A stretch of 36,072 bases of DNA from JACPXH01 sp964409225 (GTDB taxonomy: Bacteria; Patescibacteriota; Minisyncoccia; JACPXH01), in contig CAYPCM010000006.1 of assembly GCA_964409225.1 (NCBI GenBank), positions 1-36,072 of the forward strand. Reading direction: 5' to 3'. Under the pieces are notes generated by a model. The model was not told the origin of the DNA and made no database searches. It saw only the letters and a program-made list of their open reading frames with translations. The position numbers were made by a program, and so were the translations under genes. Within the stretch, counting starts at the first letter, position 1. Every line of letters starts with the position of its first letter. Shown piece by piece: positions 8,834-16,052 of this stretch.

Positions 8834-9466
8834 ATGTTGCCATCACCGTCCTGGCGTGATTCGAGAAACGCAATAATACTGGGTCTCATGGCCGGCCTAT
8901 TGCTTCAGTACGTTGGTTCCCGGCTCATCGTGTTTTCTGATCGCGCGATCATCGCCACCGTACTGCCGTGGCTGTGGCTTATCGGAGCGACCCTTGCACC
9001 CATCGGCCTGTGGACCGCAGCACTCATAAGTATCAGGACGCCAAGCTTGTATCAATTTGCCAAGTACGGCCTAATCGGCGCCGCCAACACCGCGGTGAGC
9101 CTAACTATCGTAAACGCTCTATCACAATTTACAGGTATTGAAGCGGGCCTCGGCGCAGGCATGTTTGTAGTCGTAGGATTCCTTATAGCCAACACCCACA
9201 GTTTTTTCTGGAACAAACACTGGACCTTTGTAAATCGTTCCGAGACCGCCGCGCCCGTGCAATATATAGGGTTCCTTTTGGCTACTGCCGTAAGCACCGT
9301 GCTTGCCGCCGGAATCGTTTCAGCGGTCACTCACTTTGTAGCGCCTCCGACCGGGTTTACCTCCACCCAATGGCTCAACGCCGCTAACCTCATAAGCATT
9401 GCCGTGGCGCTGGCTTGGAACTTCTTCGCCTACAAATTTATCGTCTTCCGCACCAAACGTGCCTGA
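8834..9466 (+). CDS. GtrA-family membrane protein
   Basis: 210 aa from ATG 8834, with an AAGGAA Shine-Dalgarno about 8 nt upstream. An in-frame TTG at 8783 would add 17 aa but has no better signal. GtrA-family proteins are small four-helix membrane proteins thought to help move polyprenyl-linked sugars across the membrane. The family pattern is clear: QFAKYGLIGAANTAVSL, then FLIANTHSFFWNKHWTF, then a last helix ending NFFAYKFIVFR. An extra N-terminal pair of helices (about residues 10-60) precedes the GtrA core. The role fits the several glycosyltransferases in the window, although none is directly adjacent. Confidence 0.85.
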   Translation: MLPSPSWRDSRNAIILGLMAGLLLQYVGSRLIVFSDRAIIATVLPWLWLIGATLAPIGLWTAALISIRTPSLYQFAKYGLIGAANTAVSLTIVNALSQFTGIEAGLGAGMFVVVGFLIANTHSFFWNKHWTFVNRSETAAPVQYIGFLLATAVSTVLAAGIVSAVTHFVAPPTGFTSTQWLNAANLISIAVALAWNFFAYKFIVFRTKRA

Positions 9467-9726
9467 CGTCCCTACCCAGAAAGCCACAACACTCGCGCGC
9501 GCCTGAAAACGCTCACCGTCAGCCTCCAGCAACCGGTTGAAAGAGGTACTGAGCTTGACAGAATACTGATAGTATGATAAGTTTGATGGCAACGATTGTG
9601 ATCGTTCACAGGCCATTTCTGCGGCAGCGAAGAGAGGATTTCTAGCCAGTCTGTTCTTCGTTGCCGCAGAGGAATCTCGGCAGCCGCGTAGGCGCTTCTG
9701 CCGCGCGAGAAAAACGGGGGCTGACA

Positions 9727-10242
9727 ATGGGTACGCCCAACAGTCCGACAAGTTTCCGCGTTCATGATCTCAGGCACAGCGATGACCCCGCCGTCAGGGA
9801 CCATGATGGGGCAGCGAGGGCGACGGAAGTCGTCGCTGCGCTCCTACACCGTCTAAAGCCGGTCTTGGAGCACATCGCGGTGCCGTTCGAGTGGTACCGC
9901 GATGAGCACCCGGTAAAGGAGAGGGCAGTCGGACTCGTCCCACAGAGAGTACGGAATGTCACACGAGGGATCGACTCGCTCGAAGAATTGTTCTTGGGAC
10001 AAAACGGGAAGTTCTTCGTGGTAGAGAAGACCCGCCCGGAACACCAAGCCCGTCTTTGCTTTACCGAGGATGATGGTCAACCAACCTGGGAGTTCTTCTT
10101 CTTCGATGAGGTCGTCTCGGCGCTCCGTGATGCGCTCGCGAGGGCCGAAAAGCGCCGCGAAACGAGTCTCATCGCAATCCGGAAACGCCGCGAGCTGTTG
10201 GACGAAGTGCTCGCGACAATCAAGCGGGCCGAGACCGCCTAG
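9727..10242 (+). CDS. Unknown soluble protein, 171 aa
   Basis: Starts at ATG 9727 after GGGGGCTGACA, a plausible ribosome-binding site. The N-terminal part is polar (VHDLRHSDDPAVRDHDG). The middle contains FFVVEKTRPEHQARLCF and WEFFFFDEVVSALRDALARAEKRR, and the C-terminus is a long charged helix (RKRRELLDEVLATIKRAE). No membrane segment is visible. The 260 bp upstream show no gene, only A/T-richer sequence with TTGACA (about 9553) lacking a well-spaced -10. It appears co-oriented and possibly co-transcribed with the next unknown gene, about 70 bp away. The function is not recognised. Confidence 0.65.
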   Translation: MGTPNSPTSFRVHDLRHSDDPAVRDHDGAARATEVVAALLHRLKPVLEHIAVPFEWYRDEHPVKERAVGLVPQRVRNVTRGIDSLEELFLGQNGKFFVVEKTRPEHQARLCFTEDDGQPTWEFFFFDEVVSALRDALARAEKRRETSLIAIRKRRELLDEVLATIKRAETA

Positions 10243-10313
10243 CGTTATCGAGCGTTCTTTTTACTCCAACCCCGGCTCGAATGATCGGGCCGAAAGCCAG
10301 AAAGGAGAACCGG

Positions 10314-10892
10314 ATGGACGTAATCGGCATTGATGCAGAAGCTGCGGAGATCGAGATAACCGGCGTTGACGTTTCGGTGAAACCGACCGTCAGCTGCTAC
10401 CTCCACATAAAGGTGGATTCGGCAACCCGCCTTGTCTCCGCCAGCGCCGAGCTGGCGTGGGGCAAGGGAGGACAGGAGCTCACGATTCACTTTGAGGATC
10501 CAATCCCGTACGATGCGCTCCCGCGGCGCGGAGAGATCGGGGTTGAGCTTCGGGACCTGCTCAACCCGCAATACAACTTCGGAGACGCCGTGGGAATGTC
10601 GCTTGCCGGGTTCTTCGCGCTTGATGCAGAGTTGGTAATCACCTGCGACGATCCAACTCCGACCGCTGACCGCACGGTAAGGTTGCGGATAGGGGAGCTC
10701 TACGAAGAAACCGTAGAGCTCCCGTACCGCGAGATCGCGCCGTTCCTTGAGGGGCCTGGTCCGGAGGCCGACGCCGAGGCCTTGCGCCAGGCCAACCGAG
10801 TGCTTGGGCCGCTGACAGATTCCGTACCAAGCACCCACGCAAGACTGTTGCTTAGTGTAGCCGACGAGCGCCTGCCGCGCAGAACCGAGTAG
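10314..10892 (+). CDS. Unknown soluble protein, 192 aa
   Basis: ATG 10314 is preceded by AAAGGAG six bases upstream, an excellent Shine-Dalgarno; the in-frame ATG at 10281 has none. The protein seems rich in beta strands in its first half (AAEIEITGVDVSVKPTVSCY, ELTIHFEDPIPYDALPRRG, ELVITCDDP), with a more helical acidic C-terminus. It has no signal peptide and no membrane helix. It follows the 9727 gene and is closed by a strong hairpin at 10949, so the pair reads as one transcription unit. I cannot name the family. Confidence 0.7.
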   Translation: MDVIGIDAEAAEIEITGVDVSVKPTVSCYLHIKVDSATRLVSASAELAWGKGGQELTIHFEDPIPYDALPRRGEIGVELRDLLNPQYNFGDAVGMSLAGFFALDAELVITCDDPTPTADRTVRLRIGELYEETVELPYREIAPFLEGPGPEADAEALRQANRVLGPLTDSVPSTHARLLLSVADERLPRRTE

Positions 10893-10948
10893 CGCGGCCC
10901 CGTTCTTTAACCCAACCTTTTAACTTTAACTTCTCGGACATTCAACGC

Positions 10949-10988
10949 GGGTCTGGCAACCAGCTGGTTGCCAGACCCTTCTCTTTTC
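10949..10988 (+). terminator. Intrinsic terminator after the two unknown genes
   Basis: A perfect 30-nt palindrome (10949-10978, GGGTCTGGCAACCAG and its complement), followed by TTCTCTTTT. It lies 57 bp after the stop at 10892. Confidence 0.8.
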
Positions 10989-11038
10989 GTCTCCGCGCCA
11001 CACAAAATTATCCAAAATTATTTGCGGCGAAACTTAAG

Positions 11039-11076
11039 TTTCCTAATTATATCACGTACGTGATATAATTAGGAAA
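11039..11076. repeat. 38-bp palindrome family, copy 2 (perfect)
   Basis: A perfect palindrome: arms TTTCCTAATTAT and complement, centre ATCACGTACGTGAT. It is identical to the copy at 11815. The pair brackets the PaaX/Cas2-like gene, 130 bp beyond its stop. TATAAT occurs inside both arms, one on each strand. Confidence 0.97.
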
Positions 11077-11206
11077 TCCTGAAAATCACAAACCTGTTTC
11101 CGTCTGGTACCCCGAACGAAACAAAGAATCCCCTCGGCTCCATGAAACGAATTCTCCAGAATCATTCGATGCATTCAGGATGACTGATGAATTTTTGAAA
11201 TAGACC

Positions 11207-11776
11207 CTAGTTGGTGAGCCCGAATTTCCGTCGCAGCCGAGAGTCATCGCTCAAGGTCGTGGCGGTGAAAAGAATCACGGAACGCTCAAGATTGAACGCC
11301 CGCACAACCTGCTCGACTTCCGCCTCGCACGGATACGGGTGGGCGAACACGCTCCATTGAATTTGTGCAAAACCAAGGCGCCGCAGCGCGGCTCGCAGGG
11401 CGTCGCGAGCGGGCCGCGCATGTTCGGGGATATCAAACAGCACAACCCGCCACGCCCGATCCCAAACCGCCGGCCGCGAAATTGCAAGACGTTCAAGCGA
11501 AAACTGTTGCGCAAGGCGCTGGCCGGCTTCGGTGAGGCGAAAGGTGAGTAGCTCGCCGCGCTCGGAGACCTTCACAAGGCCACGCGCTGCCAAGCGGCTG
11601 CCGAGACGCCGGAGCTTGTCGCGATCAAAATGCCTGCGGCCACGCAAGAAATTGCGCAACAGTTGCGCAGGCAGTTGCGGCGCAACCAGCGAAACCGCCA
11701 CCACGAGCCCGGCGACGGCAAGGTAGCGGAGAAATTCCCTAGAGGGTGGCCGCAATCGCGGCTGCCGCAGCGACAT
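11207..11776 (-). CDS. PaaX/Cas2-like protein (winged helix plus Cas2-type ferredoxin fold)
   Basis: 189 aa. Residues about 14-40 (FLRYLAVAGLVVAVSLVAPQ) are hydrophobic and could be a membrane helix. About 45-95 look like a winged-helix domain (FDRDKLRRLGSRLAARGLVK...LLTFRLTEAGQRLAQQF). About 105-189 match the Cas2-like domain found in PaaX-type proteins: WRVVLFDIPEHARPARDALRAALRRLGF, with an aspartate in the first strand, then QWSVFAHPY and a final strand SVILFTATTL. True Cas2 uses such an aspartate as a metal ligand, while PaaX proteins are DNA-binding regulators. No cas1, effector or CRISPR array is nearby. Two identical 38-bp palindromes flank the gene, one 38 bp before its start and one 130 bp after its stop. 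Whether it is a regulator or a nuclease acting on them is open. Confidence 0.75.
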   Translation of the reverse strand: MSLRQPRLRPPSREFLRYLAVAGLVVAVSLVAPQLPAQLLRNFLRGRRHFDRDKLRRLGSRLAARGLVKVSERGELLTFRLTEAGQRLAQQFSLERLAISRPAVWDRAWRVVLFDIPEHARPARDALRAALRRLGFAQIQWSVFAHPYPCEAEVEQVVRAFNLERSVILFTATTLSDDSRLRRKFGLTN

Positions 11777-11814
11777 GGAACGACAACGGGTATGAGATGC
11801 TGATCGTTAACTGG

Positions 11815-11852
11815 TTTCCTAATTATATCACGTACGTGATATAATTAGGAAA
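11815..11852. repeat. 38-bp palindrome family, copy 3 (perfect)
   Basis: Identical to the copy at 11039. It lies 38 bp upstream of the ATG of the PaaX/Cas2-like gene and about 50 bp upstream of the dnaX promoter. It could be an operator, a mobile-element end, or both. Confidence 0.97.
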
Positions 11853-11903
11853 CTTCATCCGAGGATAATCCGACTTCTGGGCATCCCGGCACCAACCCGC
11901 CAT

Positions 11904-11931
11904 TTGAGTTCTCCTGCGGTCGTGCTATTCT
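11904..11931 (+). promoter_or_regulatory. Sigma70-type promoter of dnaX; probably a leaderless mRNA
   Basis: TTGAGT (11904-11909), 16-nt spacer, TATTCT (11926-11931). Transcription would begin about 11938, directly at the dnaX ATG at 11939, leaving no room for a Shine-Dalgarno. Confidence 0.6.
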
Positions 11932-11938
11932 TTGAACG

Positions 11939-13078
11939 ATGAACCAGGTAATCTACCGCAAGTATAGGCCGCGGGCATTTGCCGAGGTGGTCGGACAGGA
12001 GCACGTGGTGCGCACGCTCACGAATGCGTTTGTCTCCGGCCGCATTGGTCATGCGTACCTGTTTTCCGGTCCACGCGGCACGGGCAAAACCACAATCGCG
12101 CGAATCCTCGCCAAGATGGTAAACTGTGAATCTCTCGATGCGGCTCGAGATAAACCAAAGGGGGAACCCTGCAACCGCTGCGAAAGTTGTCTCGAATTCA
12201 CGAAAGGAACTGCTCTTGACCTAGTGGAAATTGACGCGGCGTCCAATCGCGGCATTGACGAAATCCGCCAGCTGCGCGAAGGCGTGCGCTTCTCGCCCGC
12301 AAAAGCAAAATATAAGGTTTATATCATTGACGAGGCCCACCAGCTCACCAAAGAAGCGTTCAACGCATTATTGAAAACACTGGAAGAACCCCCGGCCCAC
12401 GCGATTTTTGTGCTCGCGACGACCGAAGTTGAACGCATGCCCGCCACTATTCTTTCACGCCTACAGCGTTTTGATTTTAAAAAGTTTTCAGTGCCGCAAA
12501 TCGAGGCACGTCTCGCCAAGCTCGCCGAAGCTGAAAAAATAAAAATTGACTCCTCGGCACTCCGCCTTGTTGCTGCGAGCGGCGAAGGATCTCTGCGCGA
12601 CGCCGAAAGCACGCTTGAACAGGTGATAGCGTTTAGCGGAAACCCGATCACGCTCGCCGCGGTCGAAAGCATCCTTGGTCGCGTGAACATCGCCGCTGTA
12701 GATACCTTCCTAAGTGCGCTCGTACGCCGCGACACTGCCGGGGCGATTGAGCACCTGCATCAACTGTCGGATGACGGAATAAACCTCCACGAATTCACCA
12801 GAGGACTTATTCAGCACCTTCGACGCACGCTTCTTGCGGCTACAAGCCCGCAACTCAAAGCCACGCTGGCTTCTTCCCTTACCGACACCGAAATTGCGGC
12901 TCTGGAAGATCACGCCGCACAAATTCCCGTGACCATGCTTGCGCGTATGATTGACCGATTCATCCGCGCTGAAAACGAACTCCGCCGCGCCCAACTGCCG
13001 CTCTTGCCGCTTGAACTGGCGGTGGTGCAGCTTTTACTCCTTGGGAATCAACCCCTTCAATCTAGCCAACAAGCGTAG
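11939..13078 (+). CDS. dnaX: DNA polymerase III subunit gamma/tau (short form)
   Basis: The clamp-loader ATPase that loads the sliding clamp during replication. Clear features are YRKYRPRAFAEVVGQEHV at the N-terminus and Walker A GPRGTGKT at 44-51. Four zinc-binding cysteines follow (C63, C78, C81, C84), then DLVEIDAASNRGIDEIR, Walker B DEAH at 131-134, and LLKTLEEPPAHAIFVLATTE. The arginine-finger region reads LSRLQRFDF where SRC is usual; the Arg is kept. The protein ends at 379 aa, so the long C-terminal tau extension that binds helicase and polymerase is missing. This gives a gamma-like form, as in other reduced genomes. tRNA-Gln follows 24 bp after the stop. Confidence 0.96.
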   Translation: MNQVIYRKYRPRAFAEVVGQEHVVRTLTNAFVSGRIGHAYLFSGPRGTGKTTIARILAKMVNCESLDAARDKPKGEPCNRCESCLEFTKGTALDLVEIDAASNRGIDEIRQLREGVRFSPAKAKYKVYIIDEAHQLTKEAFNALLKTLEEPPAHAIFVLATTEVERMPATILSRLQRFDFKKFSVPQIEARLAKLAEAEKIKIDSSALRLVAASGEGSLRDAESTLEQVIAFSGNPITLAAVESILGRVNIAAVDTFLSALVRRDTAGAIEHLHQLSDDGINLHEFTRGLIQHLRRTLLAATSPQLKATLASSLTDTEIAALEDHAAQIPVTMLARMIDRFIRAENELRRAQLPLLPLELAVVQLLLLGNQPLQSSQQA

Positions 13079-13102
13079 ATTACTGCACAGTATTACTGCC
13101 AT

Positions 13103-13176
13103 TGCCGGGTCGTCTAACGGTAGGACACCTCCCTTTGGAGGAGGGTATCGGGGTTCGAATCCCTGCCCGGCAGCCA
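13103..13176 (+). tRNA. tRNA-Gln (anticodon UUG)
   Basis: Full cloverleaf: acceptor TGCCGGG/CCCGGCA, D-arm GTCTAACGGTAGGAC, and anticodon stem CCTCC/GGAGG with loop CTTTGGA (anticodon TTG). The T-arm is CGGGG-TTCGAAT-CCCTG, the discriminator is G, and the CCA tail is encoded (13174-13176). It lies directly after dnaX, and may be co-transcribed with it. Confidence 0.96.
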
Positions 13177-13274
13177 GTGCATATTAACAAGGCCTTTTCG
13201 CCTCTGTTTGTATTTGTGCTTCGATGCGGCCATTGACACCTGCAAATTGGTGGGAGTAGCATCTTTTCAGATGA

Positions 13275-13295
13275 CATACTTTTCTTATAAGTATG
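13275..13295. promoter_or_regulatory. Inverted repeat at the AbrB-type gene start
   Basis: CATACTT and AAGTATG (perfect 7-bp arms, 7-nt spacer containing TTCTTAT) overlap a TATAAG -10-like element at 13286 and the ATG at 13293. The position suits an autoregulatory operator for the following AbrB-type protein. This is inference from placement. Confidence 0.45.
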
Positions 13296-13562
13296 AAGCA
13301 AATAAAACGCATGCCGAAAAAGAAGCAAACCGGTGAACAATTTTACGGAACCACTACTTTGGGAGAGAAGGGGCAGGTGGTTATTCCTGCCGAAGCCCGC
13401 AGGGCGATGGGTATTAAGGGGGGTGAGAAACTTCTTGTGTTCGGTATGGGATGTGATATGCTCGCGCTTTCTAAATTGTCAAAGGTCGAACAGTTTGCCT
13501 CTCATCTTGCAGGCCGGCTAGAGGCAATCCGCGAAATTATCAAGAAATCTACATCAAAATAA
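13293..13562 (+). CDS. AbrB/SpoVT-family swapped-hairpin DNA-binding protein
   Basis: 89 aa from ATG 13293; an ATG at 13311 giving 83 aa is equally plausible and would fit a transcript starting near 13298. The AbrB core is clear: GTTTLGEKGQVVIPAEARRAMGIKGGEKLLVFG, the looped-hinge fold that dimerises and binds DNA in transition-state regulators and antitoxins such as MazE. The C-terminus (LSKVEQFASHLAGRLEAIREIIKK) is helical. No toxin gene follows; the LUD-domain gene starts 3 bp after its stop, so the two form an operon. It may regulate itself through the inverted repeat over its start. Confidence 0.88.
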   Translation: MKQIKRMPKKKQTGEQFYGTTTLGEKGQVVIPAEARRAMGIKGGEKLLVFGMGCDMLALSKLSKVEQFASHLAGRLEAIREIIKKSTSK

Positions 13563-13565
13563 ACT

Positions 13566-14183
13566 ATGGACTACACGGCATTAGCGAGCAAGGAAACAAC
13601 CAACAAGACCATCGATGCCCTTAGGAATTGCGGCACACGGGCGGTGGCGGTGGAGAGTTGCGCGGAAGCGCTCGAGAGAGTAAAATCGTTAATTCCCAAA
13701 GGCGCTTCGGTGATGAACGGCTCCTCGCGCACACTAGAAGAAATCGGCTTTGTTGACTATCTCAAATCAGAAAACCACGGCTGGAAGAATCTGCATGAGG
13801 AGATCATCGCCGAGAATGACCCCGTAAAACAAGCCATGCTTCGCCAGCAAGCGGTGCTCTCGGATTACTACCTCGGGAGCGTCCATGCCGTTGCGGAAAC
13901 GGGCGAATTCGTCATCGCCTCGAACTCAGGCAGCCAGCTTCCGCACATCGCTTTTACCTCGCCGAACCTCATATTCGTGGTGGGTGCGCAAAAAATAGTT
14001 TCGAATCTTAGTGCGGCACTCGCGCGTGTACGCGAATATGTCCTTCCTCTTGAGGATCAACGCATGAAAGACGCGGGTTTTGGCGGGAGCGCCATTTCCA
14101 AACTGCTCATCTTCGAGCGGGAACCCGACTTTATGGGGCGGAAGGTCGATATGATTTTCGTCAACGAGAAGGTGGGGTTTTGA
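13566..14183 (+). CDS. LUD-domain protein (LutC/YkgG-like)
   Basis: 205 aa. LUD (lactate utilisation, DUF162) proteins are related to LutB/LutC of the L-lactate oxidising complex, but many standalone members have no known substrate. Recognisable parts are IPKGASVMNGSSRTLEEIGF, AVAETGEFVIASNSGSQLPHIAF and the strand NLIFVVGAQKIVSNL, followed by a C-terminal acidic segment. It is translationally close to the AbrB-type gene (3-bp gap). No LutA/LutB iron-sulfur partners are in the window, so a lactate role is not supported here. The family assignment is confident, the function is not. Confidence 0.85.
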   Translation: MDYTALASKETTNKTIDALRNCGTRAVAVESCAEALERVKSLIPKGASVMNGSSRTLEEIGFVDYLKSENHGWKNLHEEIIAENDPVKQAMLRQQAVLSDYYLGSVHAVAETGEFVIASNSGSQLPHIAFTSPNLIFVVGAQKIVSNLSAALARVREYVLPLEDQRMKDAGFGGSAISKLLIFEREPDFMGRKVDMIFVNEKVGF

Positions 14184-14319
14184 GGCATAGTGCTCACAGG
14201 CATTAAAACAAACGCCAGTTCTGCCGACCACGCGAGAATCGTCAACTGGCGCTCGCCGCTCTTTCTCAAACCCATCCGGCTTATCGTGCTCGATGCCGGA
14301 CATGCGAAAGGAGGCCGCC

Positions 14320-14499
14320 ATGAATGCACGCGGAGGGTGGGGGATATACCGAGTCGCCAGAAAGCAAATAACAGACCATGCCGAGGATCGAAACGGCTGG
14401 ATGCTGACTGGTAAGGAAATCGCATTTGGGATTGTGCTGTATCTGTTAGTTGTTCTATCGGTTATCCGCGCCTGCGGGGCACTGGAGTTCGACTTCTAG
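14320..14499 (+). CDS. Small single-pass membrane protein, 59 aa
   Basis: ATG 14320 follows AAAGGAGG at a proper distance, one of the best ribosome-binding sites in the window; the in-frame ATG at 14293 lacks one. About 35 polar, basic residues are followed by a transmembrane helix (IAFGIVLYLLVVLSVIRACG) and a short acidic tail (LEFDF). A strong terminator starts 33 bp after the stop. No family is recognised. Confidence 0.65.
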   Translation: MNARGGWGIYRVARKQITDHAEDRNGWMLTGKEIAFGIVLYLLVVLSVIRACGALEFDF

Positions 14500-14531
14500 A
14501 CCGTTTGGAGGATGAAGCTCCAGCGCACCCC

Positions 14532-14578
14532 AAATAGGCGCCTGAGGACGAAGGTACCCTCAGGCGCCTATTTTGATT
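14532..14578 (+). terminator. Intrinsic terminator
   Basis: A 16-bp perfect stem (14532-14547 with 14558-14573; AAATAGGCGCCTGAGG and complement), 10-nt loop, ending in TATTTTGATTT. It ends the small membrane-protein unit before the promoter at 14597. Confidence 0.85.
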
Positions 14579-14596
14579 TGTCTGTGGACGAATAGA

Positions 14597-14625
14597 ATGA
14601 CACATCAAGCATTTGGTGCTATAAT
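14597..14625 (+). promoter_or_regulatory. Strong sigma70-type promoter
   Basis: ATGACA (14597-14602), exactly 17-nt spacer, perfect TATAAT (14620-14625). Transcription would start about 14632, only a few bases before ATG 14635, so the mRNA is likely leaderless. It directly follows the terminator at 14532. Confidence 0.75.
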
Positions 14626-14634
14626 GAAATGTCT

Positions 14635-14787
14635 ATGGCTACCAAAAAACGCGTCCGGCGCGGCCCCAAATTCCGGCACGGCGATAACCTCACCAAGCGC
14701 TGGCTCGACCGTTTTTTTCGTTCGGCGACCGAACCGTGGGAGCGCAAACGAACCCGTGCGGCGAAAAGGCGGCGGACAAAACAATAG
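14635..14787 (+). CDS. Small, very basic protein, 50 aa, unknown
   Basis: Starts MATKKRVRRGPKFRHGDN and ends RTRAAKRRRTKQ, with WLDRFFRSATEPWERK in the middle. More than a third of the residues are Arg or Lys. Its composition resembles small ribosomal or nucleic-acid-binding proteins, but I do not recognise a family. A near-consensus promoter lies just upstream and places the start of transcription at the ATG; the ATG 6 nt earlier (14629) would overlap the promoter discriminator region. The promoter quality suggests strong expression. It lies ahead of the DsbA-like gene, 66 bp away. Confidence 0.6.
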   Translation: MATKKRVRRGPKFRHGDNLTKRWLDRFFRSATEPWERKRTRAAKRRRTKQ

Positions 14788-14853
14788 CCGCACGAGCCGC
14801 TGTAATATGCTCCGGCCACGAGGAAACTTTGTGGCCAGCAATGCTATGGCACC

Positions 14854-15483
14854 ATGCGACACGTAAGATACTATTATCTTTTTGGCGCAATCATTGGGCT
14901 TGGATTAAGCGCCTACGCGCTTAGGCCTTGGCGCGCGCAAAGCGAGCCGCCGGCCACGCTGCTCGCTATGGCCGTAAACGGCCGGGACCAAAAGCGCGGC
15001 TCAAATCAGGCGCCAACGACAGTGCTTATGTACGGCGACTTTTCTTGCGCCTCTTGCCGAGAATACTGGCTGGCACTCAACCGTTTGCATCAGGAATCAC
15101 CGGCCACCCTAACACTCGTATACCGCCACTATCTATTTGATAGCACGAAGCCGGCGAGCCGCGCCGCGGCTGTGGGCGCAGAAGCAGCCGGAGCGCAGGG
15201 CAAGTTTTGGGAGTATGCCGGACTGCTTTATGATCGACAAAGCGAATGGACAAACGCGCACCGCATTGAAACGGTACTCACGAACTACGCGAGCGAACTC
15301 AACCTGAACACCGCGCGTTTCCAACGCGATTTTAATGATCCGAGTATTCGCAAAAAGGTGAACGACGACTTGAGAAGCGCCAAAAAGTCAAACGTCCGAA
15401 CTGTCCCGGCGTTATTTGTGAACGGTCGAGGAGTTGAAACTCCGCTAGCGCCTGCTAACCTGAAATATCTCGTCGCCAAATGA
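14854..15483 (+). CDS. DsbA-family membrane-anchored thiol oxidoreductase
   Basis: A thioredoxin-fold protein (Thioredoxin_4/DsbA-like) expected to form or shuffle disulfides outside the cytoplasmic membrane. It has 209 aa, with an N-terminal membrane anchor at about 6-24 (YYLFGAIIGLGLSAYALRP). The active site CASC lies at 65-68 in MYGDFSCASCREYW. A helical insertion contains KPASRAAAVGAEAAGAQGKFWEY. The cis-proline motif TVPALFVNG has P185. Genes downstream encode a membrane-anchored protein and then the giant FN3 protein, which has a pair of cysteines at almost every module junction. That surface protein is a plausible client. Confidence 0.9.
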   Translation: MRHVRYYYLFGAIIGLGLSAYALRPWRAQSEPPATLLAMAVNGRDQKRGSNQAPTTVLMYGDFSCASCREYWLALNRLHQESPATLTLVYRHYLFDSTKPASRAAAVGAEAAGAQGKFWEYAGLLYDRQSEWTNAHRIETVLTNYASELNLNTARFQRDFNDPSIRKKVNDDLRSAKKSNVRTVPALFVNGRGVETPLAPANLKYLVAK

Positions 15484-15567
15484 CGCGGAAAATTGTGCCT
15501 TGGGTTATCCACACCCGTCGGCAAAAGATGTTTCAAACTCATATATAATGAATTAAAGGGGGTTCCC

Positions 15568-16047
15568 ATGGACTTTTCCGCCGATCCGCAATTACGGCGC
15601 AAGCGAGTAAAACTGGCAATTTTTGCCAGCGTTATTTTGGCCGTGGCGGCAATTGGGCTTACGACCTGGGTTCGCTTTAGGCAAAAATCGCCTCCGCCCG
15701 CTCCGGCACTCAACACAGACGAACAACCAAACACTCAAGCGCCAACGGCGGTTTTAAGCTGGGTTGGCAAAATTTCGGCACTTGAGCCGAATGCAATCGT
15801 GATGGAAAGCATGGAACTGCCGGGTCAACCGAGACGACGGGCCCTCATCACCTCAACCACCCTTATCACCAAACTTACATTTGCGCCGAACCTAGAAAAC
15901 GGTCAAAAGACATTCATACCCCAGGAAATACCCATAACCATTTCGCAGCTGGCGCGTGGGCAGATGGTTGAGGTGACGTCGCAAACCGACCTCGCTGGTT
16001 CAGACACTGCTGAATTTACGGCGGTGCAGATTCGTGTTCTGCCCTGA
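15568..16047 (+). CDS. Membrane-anchored extracytoplasmic protein, DUF5666-like
   Basis: 159 aa from ATG 15568 after AAAGGGGG; a TATAAT at 15544-15549 may be the -10 of its promoter. A basic start (LRRKRVK) and one helix at about 16-36 anchor it, followed by a Pro-rich linker (SPPPAPAL). The outside domain reads VGKISALEPNAIVMES...TLITKLTF...ISQLARGQMVEVTSQ...FTAVQI. This is the beta pattern of a small barrel domain similar to DUF5666, also present in the protein at 22981. It ends 5 bp before the giant surface-protein gene, so the two are probably co-expressed. Its exact function is unknown. Confidence 0.7.
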   Translation: MDFSADPQLRRKRVKLAIFASVILAVAAIGLTTWVRFRQKSPPPAPALNTDEQPNTQAPTAVLSWVGKISALEPNAIVMESMELPGQPRRRALITSTTLITKLTFAPNLENGQKTFIPQEIPITISQLARGQMVEVTSQTDLAGSDTAEFTAVQIRVLP

Positions 16048-16052
16048 TTTGC

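Larger units (their letters stand above)
10893..11206. other. Gene-free stretch: terminator, palindrome, remnant repeat
   Basis: These 314 bp hold the terminator at 10949-10988 and the 38-bp palindrome at 11039-11076. Near 11170 they also hold a CATTCAGGATGAC fragment resembling the arm of the GTCATCCTGAG repeats at 28301 and 30267. No credible ORF or RNA gene is seen. Confidence 0.6.

Noticed and set aside
9537..9580. Promoter upstream of the 9727 gene (TTGACA near 9553)
   Set aside because: No -10 hexamer is found at 16-18 nt; TATGAT is only 12 nt away.
11039..11852. Presence of a CRISPR-Cas locus around the Cas2-like gene
   Set aside because: There is no repeat-spacer array, no cas1 and no effector gene; the two palindromes are 740 bp apart and the protein has an N-terminal winged helix typical of PaaX-type proteins.
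13293..14183. Toxin-antitoxin pair of the AbrB-type protein with the following gene
   Set aside because: The following protein is a LUD-domain protein, not a MazF/PIN/RelE-type toxin.
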